64,000 nucleotides of DNA from Bacteroidia bacterium (GTDB lineage Bacteria > Bacteroidota > Bacteroidia > Bacteroidales > Paludibacteraceae). The stretch covers positions 1 through 64,000 of the forward strand of contig RZYM01000009.1 of assembly GCA_009930305.1 (NCBI GenBank), read 5' to 3'. Below the pieces are notes generated by a model. That model worked only from the letters and a program-made list of their open reading frames with translations, had not been told where the DNA came from and ran no database searches. Both the position numbers and the translations under genes were made by a program. Below, one piece after another: positions 28,433 to 38,504 of this stretch (position 1 is the first letter of the stretch; every line of letters starts with the position of its first letter).

Positions 28433-28485
28433 CAGCCTAATTGTTCAGCAAATTTCAAAAACAATAATATTATTTTTCATATAAA

Positions 28486-30570
28486 ATGGCAACATTACAA
28501 AAAATCAGACAAAGAGGAGTCTTTTTGACAGTTATTATCGGTCTCGCATTATTGGCCTTTATAATAGGAGGCATTGATTTTAATTCTATATTTGGTAAAT
28601 CCAGAACAGTGGTTGCAAAAGTAGACGGAGAAGAAATAGATATACGCGAATATGAAAAGCGTATTGACGAAATGACAACGTTCTATAAAATTGAATCAGG
28701 ACAAAATAGTTTGTCAGATCAATATGTTAATCAAGTACGTTCTTCTGTATGGAATTCGTGGTTAACAGAGAAAATATTGAACGAACAATGCAAAAAATTA
28801 GGTATTGTTGTTTCTGATGATGAATTAGCTGATCGTTTGACAGGTTCTAATCCGCATCCAATGTTAAATCAGTTACGTGCATTTTATAATCCTGAAAAAG
28901 GCGGATTTGATAAAAATGCATTTATTCAGTTTATATCTCAGATAGGAACTGAATCAAACGAAGAACAAAACGATTACGCAAAATATTGGTCGTTTATACA
29001 AAGAACTATTCGTCAACAAATTTTGGAGGAAAAATATAACTCATTGGTTGCTTCATCATTTCAAATCAATGATATAGATGCAAAATATGCGTTTGAAGCA
29101 AAAAAAGCATTTAATATCGAATTTATTCAGACTCCTTATTCAACACTTCCTGATTCAACTTTTTCTGTAAGTGATAAAGAAATCAAAGATCGTTACAATA
29201 AAGAAAAAAATCGTTTCTTTAAAGAAGAAGAGAGTCGCGAAATCGAACTGATTACATTTGCAATACAACCTTCTCAAAAGGATTTTGAAGATATTAAAAC
29301 TTGGATTGAAGGTTTGCAAAATGAATTTGCAACTTCTGAAGATTATGTAGCAATCGCAAATCAAAATTCGGATGTTAATTATACAGGAATTCCCGTAAGT
29401 AAGTCAGAAATTGACCCTGATTTACTTGATTTTGCATTCAACGGGAAAGCAGGTGATTTTTATGCACCACAATTAAAGGGTCGTACTTACAAAATGGCAC
29501 GTTTAGTCGAAACAGGTATAATGGCTTCTGATTCAGTTAAAGCACGCCATATTTTAGTTATGGAGTCTTCAAAAGAAAAAACTCAAGCACTTGCAGATAG
29601 TTTAATTACAGCACTTAAATCAGGTTCTGATTTTGCAGCGACAGCTAAAACTTTCTCAAAAGCAGGAACTGCTCAAAATGGAGGTGAATTAGGATGGTTC
29701 CGTGATGGTGATTTGGATAAAGATTTCAGTGCAGTTTGTATTAAAGCAAATGCAAATGAAATATTCCAATTATCTATGGGACAAGCAATCCAGATTGTAC
29801 AAGTAACTGAGAAAACCAAACCAGTTTCTAAGGTTAGAATTTGCGTGTTGGCTCGTGATGTTGAAGCTAGTTCAAGCACATACGGAACTATCTATAATCA
29901 AGCAAGTCAATATGTTGCTAAAAATACTAATCAAGTTGATTTTGAAAAAAATGCTGATCCTGCAAAAGGTGAGTTCTTACGCACATATACAGTTACAAGT
30001 AATGATAATAACATAGCTGATTTAAAAGATTCACGTCAAATAATCCGTTGGGCATTTGAAAAAGACTATGGTGATGTAGCTGAGAATGTTTTTGAATGTG
30101 GTGATAAATTTGCAGTAGTTACATTAAAATCAATTACTGAATCAGGAAATCAATCTATTGATGCTGTAAAAGATGAAATTAAATCAGAAATAATTAAAGA
30201 TAAAAAATCAGAGAAAATCGTTGCTGATATGAAAACTCGTTTAGGATCTTCTCAAGATCTATCTATTCTGGGTGCACCTCAGGTAGTAACGAATGTTTCA
30301 ATGTCGTCAAACTATGTTCAAAATTTGGGCTCTGAACCTAAAATGTTAGCAGAATTAGCATCTACAGTAAATCAAAAAGATGTTAAATTCTTCCAAGGTA
30401 CAAATTCCACAATTGCTGCTAAAGTAACAGAAGTAGTACCAAGTCAAACGGAATTCGATGCAAAAGCCGAAATTAACCAGTTGTCAATGCGTCGCCCATA
30501 TCAATACATGTTATTTGAATCTTTAAAATCAAGTTCAGACATTGCTGATAACCGTATTAATTTCTATTGA
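28486..30570 (+). CDS. PpiD/SurA-like peptidyl-prolyl cis-trans isomerase, membrane anchored
   Basis: 694 residues. One N-terminal membrane anchor (FLTVIIGLALLAFIIGGIDF, about 13-32) precedes a SurA_N-type chaperone region (VDGEEIDIREYEKRID) and one parvulin PPIase domain around 350-450 (DSVKARHILVM, ADSLITALKSGSDFAATAKTFS, NGGELGWFRDGDL). The layout matches PpiD-type foldases that assist outer-membrane and secreted proteins in the periplasm. E. coli PpiD has 623 residues, so it is of similar length. A strong hairpin terminator follows the stop, so this is the last gene of the transcript that begins near tsaD or lptC. Confidence 0.88.
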   Translation: MATLQKIRQRGVFLTVIIGLALLAFIIGGIDFNSIFGKSRTVVAKVDGEEIDIREYEKRIDEMTTFYKIESGQNSLSDQYVNQVRSSVWNSWLTEKILNEQCKKLGIVVSDDELADRLTGSNPHPMLNQLRAFYNPEKGGFDKNAFIQFISQIGTESNEEQNDYAKYWSFIQRTIRQQILEEKYNSLVASSFQINDIDAKYAFEAKKAFNIEFIQTPYSTLPDSTFSVSDKEIKDRYNKEKNRFFKEEESREIELITFAIQPSQKDFEDIKTWIEGLQNEFATSEDYVAIANQNSDVNYTGIPVSKSEIDPDLLDFAFNGKAGDFYAPQLKGRTYKMARLVETGIMASDSVKARHILVMESSKEKTQALADSLITALKSGSDFAATAKTFSKAGTAQNGGELGWFRDGDLDKDFSAVCIKANANEIFQLSMGQAIQIVQVTEKTKPVSKVRICVLARDVEASSSTYGTIYNQASQYVAKNTNQVDFEKNADPAKGEFLRTYTVTSNDNNIADLKDSRQIIRWAFEKDYGDVAENVFECGDKFAVVTLKSITESGNQSIDAVKDEIKSEIIKDKKSEKIVADMKTRLGSSQDLSILGAPQVVTNVSMSSNYVQNLGSEPKMLAELASTVNQKDVKFFQGTNSTIAAKVTEVVPSQTEFDAKAEINQLSMRRPYQYMLFESLKSSSDIADNRINFY

Positions 30571-30604
30571 TTCTATTGTAAATCAGATATTATAACTTAA
30601 ATAT

Positions 30605-30641
30605 AATAACCGGCTAAAAGATTTTAGTCGGTTATTTTTTT
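30605..30641 (+). terminator. Intrinsic terminator after the PpiD-like gene
   Basis: A 15-bp inverted repeat at 30605-30619 and 30622-30636 with one G-T pair and a very short loop, followed by T residues to 30641. It lies 34 bases after the stop codon and before the promoter region of the M6-type protease. Confidence 0.8.
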
Positions 30642-30709
30642 CATTATATATTATGAATTATTGTTATAAATAATGCTTCAGCTGCTAATGTGCTTTCGTT
30701 TTTTTTTGC

Positions 30710-30717
30710 TTACTTTG
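30710..30717 (+). promoter_or_regulatory. Possible -7 element before the M6-type protease gene
   Basis: TTACTTTG matches TAnnTTTG at seven of eight positions, with the second base changed. Expected start near 30721, 23 bases before the ATG. No good -33 element found. Confidence 0.4.
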
Positions 30718-30743
30718 GTGTGTGATACAAAAATATTTTTATT

Positions 30744-32537
30744 ATGTATAAACGGCTTATTGTCAGCTTATTATTACTTGCTAATTTACTGTATGTATTT
30801 GCGGTACCTGCTTCCCCCGATGTAGTATTATTAAATCAAATTAATGGTAACGATTTAGCTATTAAAATGGGGGGTGATGAATATTTTCATTATACCTTAA
30901 CTTCTGATGGTTTCCTTATTGCACAAAATGCTCTGGGAATTTATGAATATGCTGAATATAAAAATTCTGAGATTATATTAAGTGGTGTTGCTGCTGAAAA
31001 TCCGGAAGTTAGATCTAAAGATCATGCAAAATATTTACATACCTTTTCAGTTGAAGATGGTATAGAGCAGTCGACTAAAATGCGTGCAGCTTATGATGTT
31101 GATAATGAATCACTTATTTTAAAGAAGGATTCTCAGGATACAATATATATACCGGTTATATTGGTATCATTTAGTGATAAAAAGTTTGTATATGAGAAGA
31201 AAGATGTAGATTCTTTGCTTAATGCTAAAATTATGGATAAAACTATTCCAACAGGTTCAGCAAGAACTTATTTATCTCATTCAACGAATAAAAAATTAAA
31301 TGTAAAATTCGATATATACGGTCCTTACGACATCCCTGGTACTTGTGCATCTTATGGTGCAAACGAACCATCTTGTACAGGAATGTGTGATATTAATCCA
31401 CGTGGTATGGTTATTGATGCTTGCAATGCAGCTGACGCGGATATTGTTTTTAGTAACTATGCAATAGATGGCGTTAATGTAGACCAAGTATTAGTTATTT
31501 ATGCTGGATATAGTGAGGCTGAGAATGCGACATATACCGATTTTATTTGGCCTCATAGATGGCAGTTAGCTAATAAGAATACTATCCTCGATGGTGTAAT
31601 CATATACGATTATGCATGCGCATCAGAAATGAAAGGTGATTATAGCAAGCATGAAGATAAACTATGTGGAATAGGAACTATAGTACACGAATTTTCTCAT
31701 ATATTGGGTTTGAAGGATTTGTATCCGACAAATGGTGGAACCCATTTTACTGTAGGTTATTGGGATGTAATGTGTTATGGGGTATATCTTAATGAAGGTA
31801 TGACGCCACCTTTATACTCTGCATACGAGCGTTTTTATTTAGGATATCTGACACCAATACAAATAACTAATCCTAGTGATGTTCAAGTACCACCATTGTA
31901 TACTACAAATCAAGCATATCTTATTTGTGAAGGAGAACATAATTTAGACGGAAAAAATCCTATTCCATCTGATTTTTATCTGCTTGAGAATAGGCGAGAG
32001 GTTTTATTTGATTATTATTTATTTACTCATGGAATGTTAATTACAAAAGTTCATTATGATGCTGAAAAGTGGCAAAATTCACAGGTTAATAATGATGAAA
32101 GCAATTTAGGAGTGTCTATTATTTCTGCAGGAAATAATACTTCATATCTTGGATCTGCGAAAGATATATTCCCGGGACAAGATCATATTACCGAGTATTT
32201 ACCATTAGAGATAACAGATATTGTTGATTGGCAAGATGAAAATCTATCGTCACAAAATTTAAATGTAAGTTTTAAGTACAAAGGTGGTTTAGTTGATATT
32301 TCTAAACAGACCATTAATACATGTGAACTATCTTACTCAAATAATACATTGACAATAACCGGATTATCAGGTGCATCAAACTGCGAAATATATGATATGT
32401 CAGGATTGTTGCGTTCGTCAGTTCTATCTGATAATTATATATGCAAAATTCCGGTATCAGAATTATCAAATGGCTTGTATTTGGTGAAGATTAGTGATGA
32501 TTTGTGTGATAGCATCCATAAATGGATGAAATATTGA
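30744..32537 (+). CDS. Secreted M6-family metalloprotease with T9SS type A C-terminal domain
   Basis: 597 residues. Signal peptide KRLIVSLLLLANLLYVFAVPA, then an M6-type protease body with the zinc motif HEFSH at residues 315-319 (VHEFSHILGLKDLYP), the expected glycine and aspartate at HExxHxxGxxD, and a following YWDVMCYG (Met-turn). The last 75 residues have the type A sorting pattern (CEIYDMSGLLRSS, then LSNGLYLVKI). It should be exported by Sec and then by T9SS to the surface or medium. Targets are not known; members of the family degrade host or nutrient proteins. The next gene starts 13 bases later but is functionally unrelated. Confidence 0.88.
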   Translation: MYKRLIVSLLLLANLLYVFAVPASPDVVLLNQINGNDLAIKMGGDEYFHYTLTSDGFLIAQNALGIYEYAEYKNSEIILSGVAAENPEVRSKDHAKYLHTFSVEDGIEQSTKMRAAYDVDNESLILKKDSQDTIYIPVILVSFSDKKFVYEKKDVDSLLNAKIMDKTIPTGSARTYLSHSTNKKLNVKFDIYGPYDIPGTCASYGANEPSCTGMCDINPRGMVIDACNAADADIVFSNYAIDGVNVDQVLVIYAGYSEAENATYTDFIWPHRWQLANKNTILDGVIIYDYACASEMKGDYSKHEDKLCGIGTIVHEFSHILGLKDLYPTNGGTHFTVGYWDVMCYGVYLNEGMTPPLYSAYERFYLGYLTPIQITNPSDVQVPPLYTTNQAYLICEGEHNLDGKNPIPSDFYLLENRREVLFDYYLFTHGMLITKVHYDAEKWQNSQVNNDESNLGVSIISAGNNTSYLGSAKDIFPGQDHITEYLPLEITDIVDWQDENLSSQNLNVSFKYKGGLVDISKQTINTCELSYSNNTLTITGLSGASNCEIYDMSGLLRSSVLSDNYICKIPVSELSNGLYLVKISDDLCDSIHKWMKY

Positions 32538-32550
32538 CGTTTTTAGTTTT

Positions 32551-34815
32551 ATGTTGACAGAAGATTTAAACCAACCGCAGCGCGAAGCTGTTATGTATAA
32601 TGAGGGCCCTTCGTTAATAATAGCCGGAGCCGGTTCAGGAAAAACGCGTGTATTAACCTGTAAAGTTGCATATTTGCTGCATTTGGGTTTGGCTCCACAC
32701 CAGATATTGGCTTTGACTTTTACCAATAAAGCTGCCCGTGAGATGCGTGAACGTGTTGCTTTAATGGTTGATGCCGAACAAGCAAAGCGTTTGGCTATGG
32801 GTACATTTCACTCTGTTTTTGCACGTATACTGCGCACTGAAGCAAATCTTGTCGGATTGAAATCTGATTATACGATATATGATACGGCAGACTCAAAAAA
32901 TTTAATAAAGTCGATTGTTAAAGAGATGTCTTTGGACGAAAAGATATATAAAGCTAATTTAGTATTGAGTCGAATATCTAGTGCGAAGAATAATTTTATA
33001 GTTGCAAACTTATATGCCGGAAGTGAACATATAAAACAAGATTTTTTAATGCAGATTCCTCGCGTAAAGGATATTTATTCGACTTATGTAAAAAGATGTA
33101 TGTCTGCAAATGCTGTTGATTTTGATGATATATTATTGTTGACTACTCAATTATTTAAAGAACATCCTGAAGTTCTCGAAAAATATCAAAACCGATTTCA
33201 ATTTATTTTAGTTGATGAGTATCAAGATACAAATTTGGTACAGTTTCTTTTAATAAAAAGTTTGGCTGAAAAGAATCACAAAGTATGTGTAGTAGGTGAT
33301 GATGCGCAAAGTATTTATGCTTTTAGAGGTGCTAATATTGAGAATATACTAAAATTTTCAAAGAACTATCCGGAGGCAAAGTTGTTCAAATTGGAACGGA
33401 ATTATCGTTCTTCTCGTAATATTGTTGCCGCGGCGGGAAGTTTAATTGCAAAAAATAGACGACAAATTCCTAAAAATATCTTTTCTGAAAAGGAAGAAGG
33501 TGATAAAATTAAAATTTTACCAGCATACTCTGATGTAGAAGAAGCATTAATCGTATCAAATAAAATTGGTGATTTGAAGAATAGATTTGGCTACGATTGG
33601 AAAGATTTTGCTGTATTATATAGAACAAATGCTCAATCTCGTTTGATTGAAGATACTCTACGTAAGCGAAATATTCCATATGTTATATACGGAGGTCTAT
33701 CTTTTTATCAAAGAAAAGAAGTAAAAGATGTTTTAGCGTATATAAGATTAATTTTAAATACAGATGATGAAGAGGCTTTCAAGCGTATTATAAATTATCC
33801 TACAAGAGGTATTGGTGATACTACAATATCAAAATTAAGTAGCACTGCTAATTTGCATCATGTATCATTATTCGAAGTAGCCTCAAATGCATTGAACTAT
33901 GCTTTACCTGTTAATGTAGGAACAGCAGCAAAACTTAAATCTTTTGTTACTTTAATCAATGAATTAAAAGCATTTGAATCAACGATGTCTCTGTATGATT
34001 TTGCACGAGAAATATTGTTGCGTTCTAATATACCTCAAACATTAAATGAGGAAAATACTACAGAATCTGAATCCGCTCGTGAAAATATTGAGGAGTTACT
34101 TAATAGTATTCGCTTGTTTGAGGATATGGGTAAAGAAGAAGGACGTGAAGGTATTAAACTATCTGATTTTATGGCTGAAGTTGCATTACTTACAGACATG
34201 GATTTAGATAAAAATGTAGAGACATCACGTGTAACACTTATGACAATTCATTCAGCCAAAGGTCTGGAGTTTAAAAATGTGTTTGTTACCGGATTGGAAG
34301 AGTCCTTGTTTCCAAGTATTCATGCTATGGAAAATGACACAGAACTAGAAGAAGAAAGACGTCTGCTTTATGTGGCAATAACACGTTCGGAGGAGCATTG
34401 TTTTTTGAGCTATGCTAAAAGTAGATATAGGAATGGCTCACTTCAATATCCATCTCGAAGTCGTTTTGTTGACGACATAGATCCGCGTTATCTTGAATTT
34501 CCCATGGATAGAAATATTTCACAATCAAAATCAATAGATTTTTCTAAACGGGATGAAAACTTTTTCAATTCTTTTTCTAAACCATCACTACCAAAGCATT
34601 TGGTACGTATAGGCGATAACTCAAAGCCAACTGCAAATAATAATACAAATTTATCGGTGAAGGAAGGAATGCGTATTGAGCATGAACGCTTTGGAATAGG
34701 TACTATCACTAGAATTGATGATACACCGGATGGTACCAGAATATATGTTGATTTTGAAACTTCGGGTAGTCGCGTATTGTTGCTTAAATTTACGAAGTTT
34801 AAAATAATATCTTAG
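32551..34815 (+). CDS. ATP-dependent DNA helicase, UvrD/PcrA/Rep family
   Basis: 754 residues, usual length for UvrD/PcrA. Walker A AGAGSGKT at 25-32, Walker B LVDEYQDTN near 221, motif III GDDAQSIYAFRGA, motif IV ERNYRSS, motif V TIHSAKGLEF and motif VI LLYVAITRSE are all present. The C-terminus carries the Tudor-like RNA polymerase-binding fold of PcrA/UvrD (VKEGMRIEHERFGIGTI). Functions in nucleotide excision and mismatch repair and in removing stalled replication or transcription. Pairs of UvrD-like proteins occur in many Bacteroidales, so I leave the symbol open. Confidence 0.93.
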   Translation: MLTEDLNQPQREAVMYNEGPSLIIAGAGSGKTRVLTCKVAYLLHLGLAPHQILALTFTNKAAREMRERVALMVDAEQAKRLAMGTFHSVFARILRTEANLVGLKSDYTIYDTADSKNLIKSIVKEMSLDEKIYKANLVLSRISSAKNNFIVANLYAGSEHIKQDFLMQIPRVKDIYSTYVKRCMSANAVDFDDILLLTTQLFKEHPEVLEKYQNRFQFILVDEYQDTNLVQFLLIKSLAEKNHKVCVVGDDAQSIYAFRGANIENILKFSKNYPEAKLFKLERNYRSSRNIVAAAGSLIAKNRRQIPKNIFSEKEEGDKIKILPAYSDVEEALIVSNKIGDLKNRFGYDWKDFAVLYRTNAQSRLIEDTLRKRNIPYVIYGGLSFYQRKEVKDVLAYIRLILNTDDEEAFKRIINYPTRGIGDTTISKLSSTANLHHVSLFEVASNALNYALPVNVGTAAKLKSFVTLINELKAFESTMSLYDFAREILLRSNIPQTLNEENTTESESARENIEELLNSIRLFEDMGKEEGREGIKLSDFMAEVALLTDMDLDKNVETSRVTLMTIHSAKGLEFKNVFVTGLEESLFPSIHAMENDTELEEERRLLYVAITRSEEHCFLSYAKSRYRNGSLQYPSRSRFVDDIDPRYLEFPMDRNISQSKSIDFSKRDENFFNSFSKPSLPKHLVRIGDNSKPTANNNTNLSVKEGMRIEHERFGIGTITRIDDTPDGTRIYVDFETSGSRVLLLKFTKFKIIS

Positions 34816-34835
34816 TTTTTACGTTATAGAATAAA

Positions 34836-37253
34836 GTGAAATTCACCTTCCTCATATTTCTAATATCATTAGCCTTGCCCTCACTAACGGATAAGAAGGA
34901 TTTTATTGTATCCGGTTATATACGAGATACTAATGGAAATTTGTTGGAAAATGTAGATGTACATTCCAGTGATTTAAATTTACAGATATATACTGATTCA
35001 TCAGGCTATTATGCCATTCAAAGCCCTGAAGATACTGTTGTATTAATATATTCGTACGTAGGATATAAAACAGAAAAACGCACATTTATAAAAAATCCAA
35101 AGCGTCCGGATCGAAGATTTGATTTGATAATGCAAGAAACTCCACAATCTTTGGATGATGTATTAATAAAAGGAGCAAAATTACAATTGACAACATCAGA
35201 AGCTATAGATGTTAGTAATCTTAAATTTATGCCTGAGGCTTCGGGTGGGGGAATAGAATCATATATTAAAACCATGCAGGGAGTAAGCTCAAATAATGAA
35301 TTGAGTTCTCAGTATTCTGTAAGAGGAGGAAATTATGATGAAAATAGTGTGTATGTAAATGGTATAGAGGTATATAGACCATATTTGGTGCGAACAGGTG
35401 AGCAGGAAGGCTTAAGTTTCGTAAATCCTGATATGGTTGGATCTGTTAACTTTTCGGCAGGCGGTTTTGATTCTCGTTATGGTGACAAATTATCTTCTGT
35501 GTTGGATATCACATATAAAAAGCCTATCAAATTTGAAGCCGGAGTTTCAGGCAGTTTATTGGGAGCATCCGGATATATTGGTAGTTCAAATGGAAAATTT
35601 TCGCAAATGCATGGAATTCGTTATAAAAACTCTTCGTTTTTGTTGGGAACTTTACAAACTAAAGCCGAATACAATCCTAATTTTGTTGATTATCAGACTT
35701 ATATGACATACAAAATAAATGATAAGGTAGAATTGTCGTTTTTAGGTAATTTCTCTCAAAACACATACAATTTCGTTCCGGAAACAAGAAATACAACATT
35801 TGGTCCTATTGGTATGTTACAAAATTTTAAAGTTTATTTTTCCGGTCAGGAGCAAGATTTATTTAGAACAATTTTTGGAGCCTTTGCAGTAAAATACACA
35901 CCTAATCCGCGTTGGAATTTTTCTTGGACAATATCATCGTTTTATACAGATGAGCGGGTTAATTATGATATTCAAGGTGAATATTGGTTAAGTAATGTAA
36001 TCTCTACCGATGTAACACAAACAGAAAATACAGGTGTAGGTAATTATTACGAACATGCTAGAAATCAAATGAGAGCAACAGTAATTAAAGTGGCTCATGA
36101 TGGTTCGGTTAAGCTAACAGATAAAAACACCCTAATGTGGGGAGTTGATGTTGTACAAGAAATTGTGGATGAGAGCGTAAGAGAATGGGAAATGCGAGAT
36201 TCCTCAGGGTATACATTGCCATATAACCAAGACGAGGTTAATTTGTATTATAGCATGATTGCTAATAATAGAATGAATGAAACACGTGTACATTTTTATG
36301 TTCAGGATGTTTATAAATGGTATATGAATAAGGGTGGTATTATGGCATTTACAGGTGGTGTTCGTCTTAATTATTGGAGTTTTAATAAAGAATTTACAGT
36401 TAGTCCTCGTGCCACAATTGCCTATTTTCCCAATATAAAACCCGATTTACGTTTCCGCTTTTCGACCGGTTTATATTATCAATCGCCAAGTTATAAAGAA
36501 ATTAAGGATACAGTTACGCAAGACAACAATCTGACATATTATTTAAATAAAAACATTAAATCTCAAAGTTCTTTTCAAGTAATAGTCGGTATGGATTATT
36601 ATTATCGTTTTTTACGACGACCATTAAAGCTATCTGTTGATGTGTATTATAAAAGTCTTAAAAATATAATCACATACAATCTTGATAATGTAAGTATTAG
36701 ATATATGGGTAAAAATGATGCAGAAGGATATGCTGCCGGAATGGATGTGAAGTTGTTCGGTGAATTTGTTCCCGGTGTTGACTCTTGGATTTCATTTTCT
36801 TTGATGAGAACTATGGAAGATGTGGTTGGTGATAATTATGGTTATATTCCACGACCGATGGATCAATTATATAATATTTCAATTTTTTTTCAAGATTACA
36901 TTCCCGGATTGCCTCAATATAGAGTACATTTGTTGTTCAATTGGGCACAAGGTTTGCCGGTAGGTCCTCCAAGAAGTCCACGATATATGTCATCAAATAC
37001 GCGTATGCCTGATTATAGACGTGTAGATATTGGCGTGTCAAGAGTATTTGAAAAAGGAAAAGATCCATGGATGGGGCGTGGATTTTTTAAACCTTTCCGT
37101 CGTATTGCGATTTCTCTAGAATGTTTGAATTTGTTCGGATTTAATAATGTGAATTCATATTATTGGGTAACGGATATATTTAATCAGCAATATGCAGTTC
37201 CTAACTATCTGACAGGGCGGCAGTTTAATTTTAAATTGGAAATAGATTTTTAA
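34836..37253 (+). CDS. TonB-dependent receptor with CarboxypepD regulatory-like domain
   Basis: 805 residues from a GTG start, which gives a signal peptide (MKFTFLIFLISLALPSL); no ATG lies nearby. The N-terminal 100 residues form a carboxypeptidase-regulatory-like domain (GYIRDTNGNLLENVDV, YSYVGYKTEKRTF), then comes the plug (MQGVSSNNELSSQYSVRGG, VNGIEVYRPY) and a 22-strand-type barrel. No SusD-like partner is encoded beside it, so it is not a starch-utilisation-like pair. The substrate is unknown; the genes around it (helicase, Ste24-like protease) give no hint. The stop is 21 bases before the next gene. Confidence 0.9.
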   Translation: MKFTFLIFLISLALPSLTDKKDFIVSGYIRDTNGNLLENVDVHSSDLNLQIYTDSSGYYAIQSPEDTVVLIYSYVGYKTEKRTFIKNPKRPDRRFDLIMQETPQSLDDVLIKGAKLQLTTSEAIDVSNLKFMPEASGGGIESYIKTMQGVSSNNELSSQYSVRGGNYDENSVYVNGIEVYRPYLVRTGEQEGLSFVNPDMVGSVNFSAGGFDSRYGDKLSSVLDITYKKPIKFEAGVSGSLLGASGYIGSSNGKFSQMHGIRYKNSSFLLGTLQTKAEYNPNFVDYQTYMTYKINDKVELSFLGNFSQNTYNFVPETRNTTFGPIGMLQNFKVYFSGQEQDLFRTIFGAFAVKYTPNPRWNFSWTISSFYTDERVNYDIQGEYWLSNVISTDVTQTENTGVGNYYEHARNQMRATVIKVAHDGSVKLTDKNTLMWGVDVVQEIVDESVREWEMRDSSGYTLPYNQDEVNLYYSMIANNRMNETRVHFYVQDVYKWYMNKGGIMAFTGGVRLNYWSFNKEFTVSPRATIAYFPNIKPDLRFRFSTGLYYQSPSYKEIKDTVTQDNNLTYYLNKNIKSQSSFQVIVGMDYYYRFLRRPLKLSVDVYYKSLKNIITYNLDNVSIRYMGKNDAEGYAAGMDVKLFGEFVPGVDSWISFSLMRTMEDVVGDNYGYIPRPMDQLYNISIFFQDYIPGLPQYRVHLLFNWAQGLPVGPPRSPRYMSSNTRMPDYRRVDIGVSRVFEKGKDPWMGRGFFKPFRRIAISLECLNLFGFNNVNSYYWVTDIFNQQYAVPNYLTGRQFNFKLEIDF

Positions 37254-37274
37254 AAATATTACAAAACAATCGTT

Positions 37275-38504
37275 ATGTATAATATCATATTTTTTATCAT
37301 TATTGCATTTTTGATACTCAATTTTGTGTCAGAGCAATGGGTGTCATATTTAAATGCTAAATGTTTTGGAAAACCTATACCATCTATTTTGCAAGGTATA
37401 TATGATGAAGAAAAATATCAAAAACAGCAAGCGTATTCAAAAGAAAACTACAAATTTTCTTTATTATCTTCTTCTGTATCAATGCTAGTAATATTTATTG
37501 CATTATTTGTCGGATTTTTTGGATGGTTAGATATTTATTTAAGATTGTATATATCAAATGAAGTAGGCTTGGCTTTAGCTTTCTTTGGAATCTTGTATCT
37601 TATCAATGAAATAATTGATACACCATTCGAATATTATCAAACTTTTTCCATTGAAGATAAATACGGATTCAATAAAACAACAAAAAAAATATTTGTATTA
37701 GATAAATTTAAAAATTTATTATTGTCTGCAGTCATCGGTGGCGTATTGTTAGGTGTTATAGCTTGGTTTTACATGCTTATTCCAAACTATTTTTGGTTAA
37801 TGGCTTGGTTAGTAATCAGTTTGTTTACAATATTTATTTTGATGTTTTATTCTGAGTGGATTGTCCCAATGTTTAATAAACAAACTCCATTGGAAGAGGG
37901 GGATTTACGTACAAAAATTGAAGATTTTGCAACTAAAGCAGGCTTTACCATTAAAAATATCTACGTTATTGACGGATCAAAAAGAAGTACAAAAGCTAAT
38001 GCTTATTTTAGTGGCTTAGGTTCAAAAAAACGTATTGTATTGTATGATACTTTGATAAAAGAATTGAGTTCTGAAGAAATTGTGGCTGTATTAGCACACG
38101 AAATAGGTCATTATAGAAAGAAACATAGCTTGTCAATGCTATTTGTATCATTGTTATCAAATCTATTTATGTTGTGGCTTTTAGGATTCTTTTTAGCAAA
38201 TCCTTTGTTGTCACAAGCAATGGGAGGTTCAGAACCTAGCTTCCATCTCGGTTTGTTAGCATTTGGAATTTTATATACACCAATTTCAGTGTTATTAGGA
38301 CTTGCGGTTAATGCATTTTCAAGAAAACACGAATATCAAGCTGATGCATACGCAAAATCGTTTGGTTTGTCTCAAACTTTGATTTCGGCTTTGAAGAAAT
38401 TGTCAGAGACATCATTATCTAATTTGCAGCCGCATAAAGCGTATGTATTTATGCATTATTCTCATCCTACTTTGTTGCAAAGAATACAGGCACTACAGTC
38501 ATGA
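37275..38504 (+). CDS. M48 family membrane metalloprotease, Ste24-like
   Basis: 409 residues with several membrane segments (about 3-20, 60-85, 95-115, 150-200, 290-350). The zinc site HEIGH is at residues 275-279 (LAHEIGHYRKKH) and the third ligand is the glutamate in KHEYQADAYA. Length and topology match the Ste24/CAAX protease 1 type rather than the short HtpX type. In bacteria these enzymes are thought to take part in membrane protein quality control. The stop overlaps the start of the next gene (ATGA). Confidence 0.9.
   Translation: MYNIIFFIIIAFLILNFVSEQWVSYLNAKCFGKPIPSILQGIYDEEKYQKQQAYSKENYKFSLLSSSVSMLVIFIALFVGFFGWLDIYLRLYISNEVGLALAFFGILYLINEIIDTPFEYYQTFSIEDKYGFNKTTKKIFVLDKFKNLLLSAVIGGVLLGVIAWFYMLIPNYFWLMAWLVISLFTIFILMFYSEWIVPMFNKQTPLEEGDLRTKIEDFATKAGFTIKNIYVIDGSKRSTKANAYFSGLGSKKRIVLYDTLIKELSSEEIVAVLAHEIGHYRKKHSLSMLFVSLLSNLFMLWLLGFFLANPLLSQAMGGSEPSFHLGLLAFGILYTPISVLLGLAVNAFSRKHEYQADAYAKSFGLSQTLISALKKLSETSLSNLQPHKAYVFMHYSHPTLLQRIQALQS

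Noticed and set aside
34836-37253. TonB receptor considered as part of a polysaccharide utilisation locus
   Set aside because: No SusD-like gene, glycoside hydrolase or sensor regulator beside it.
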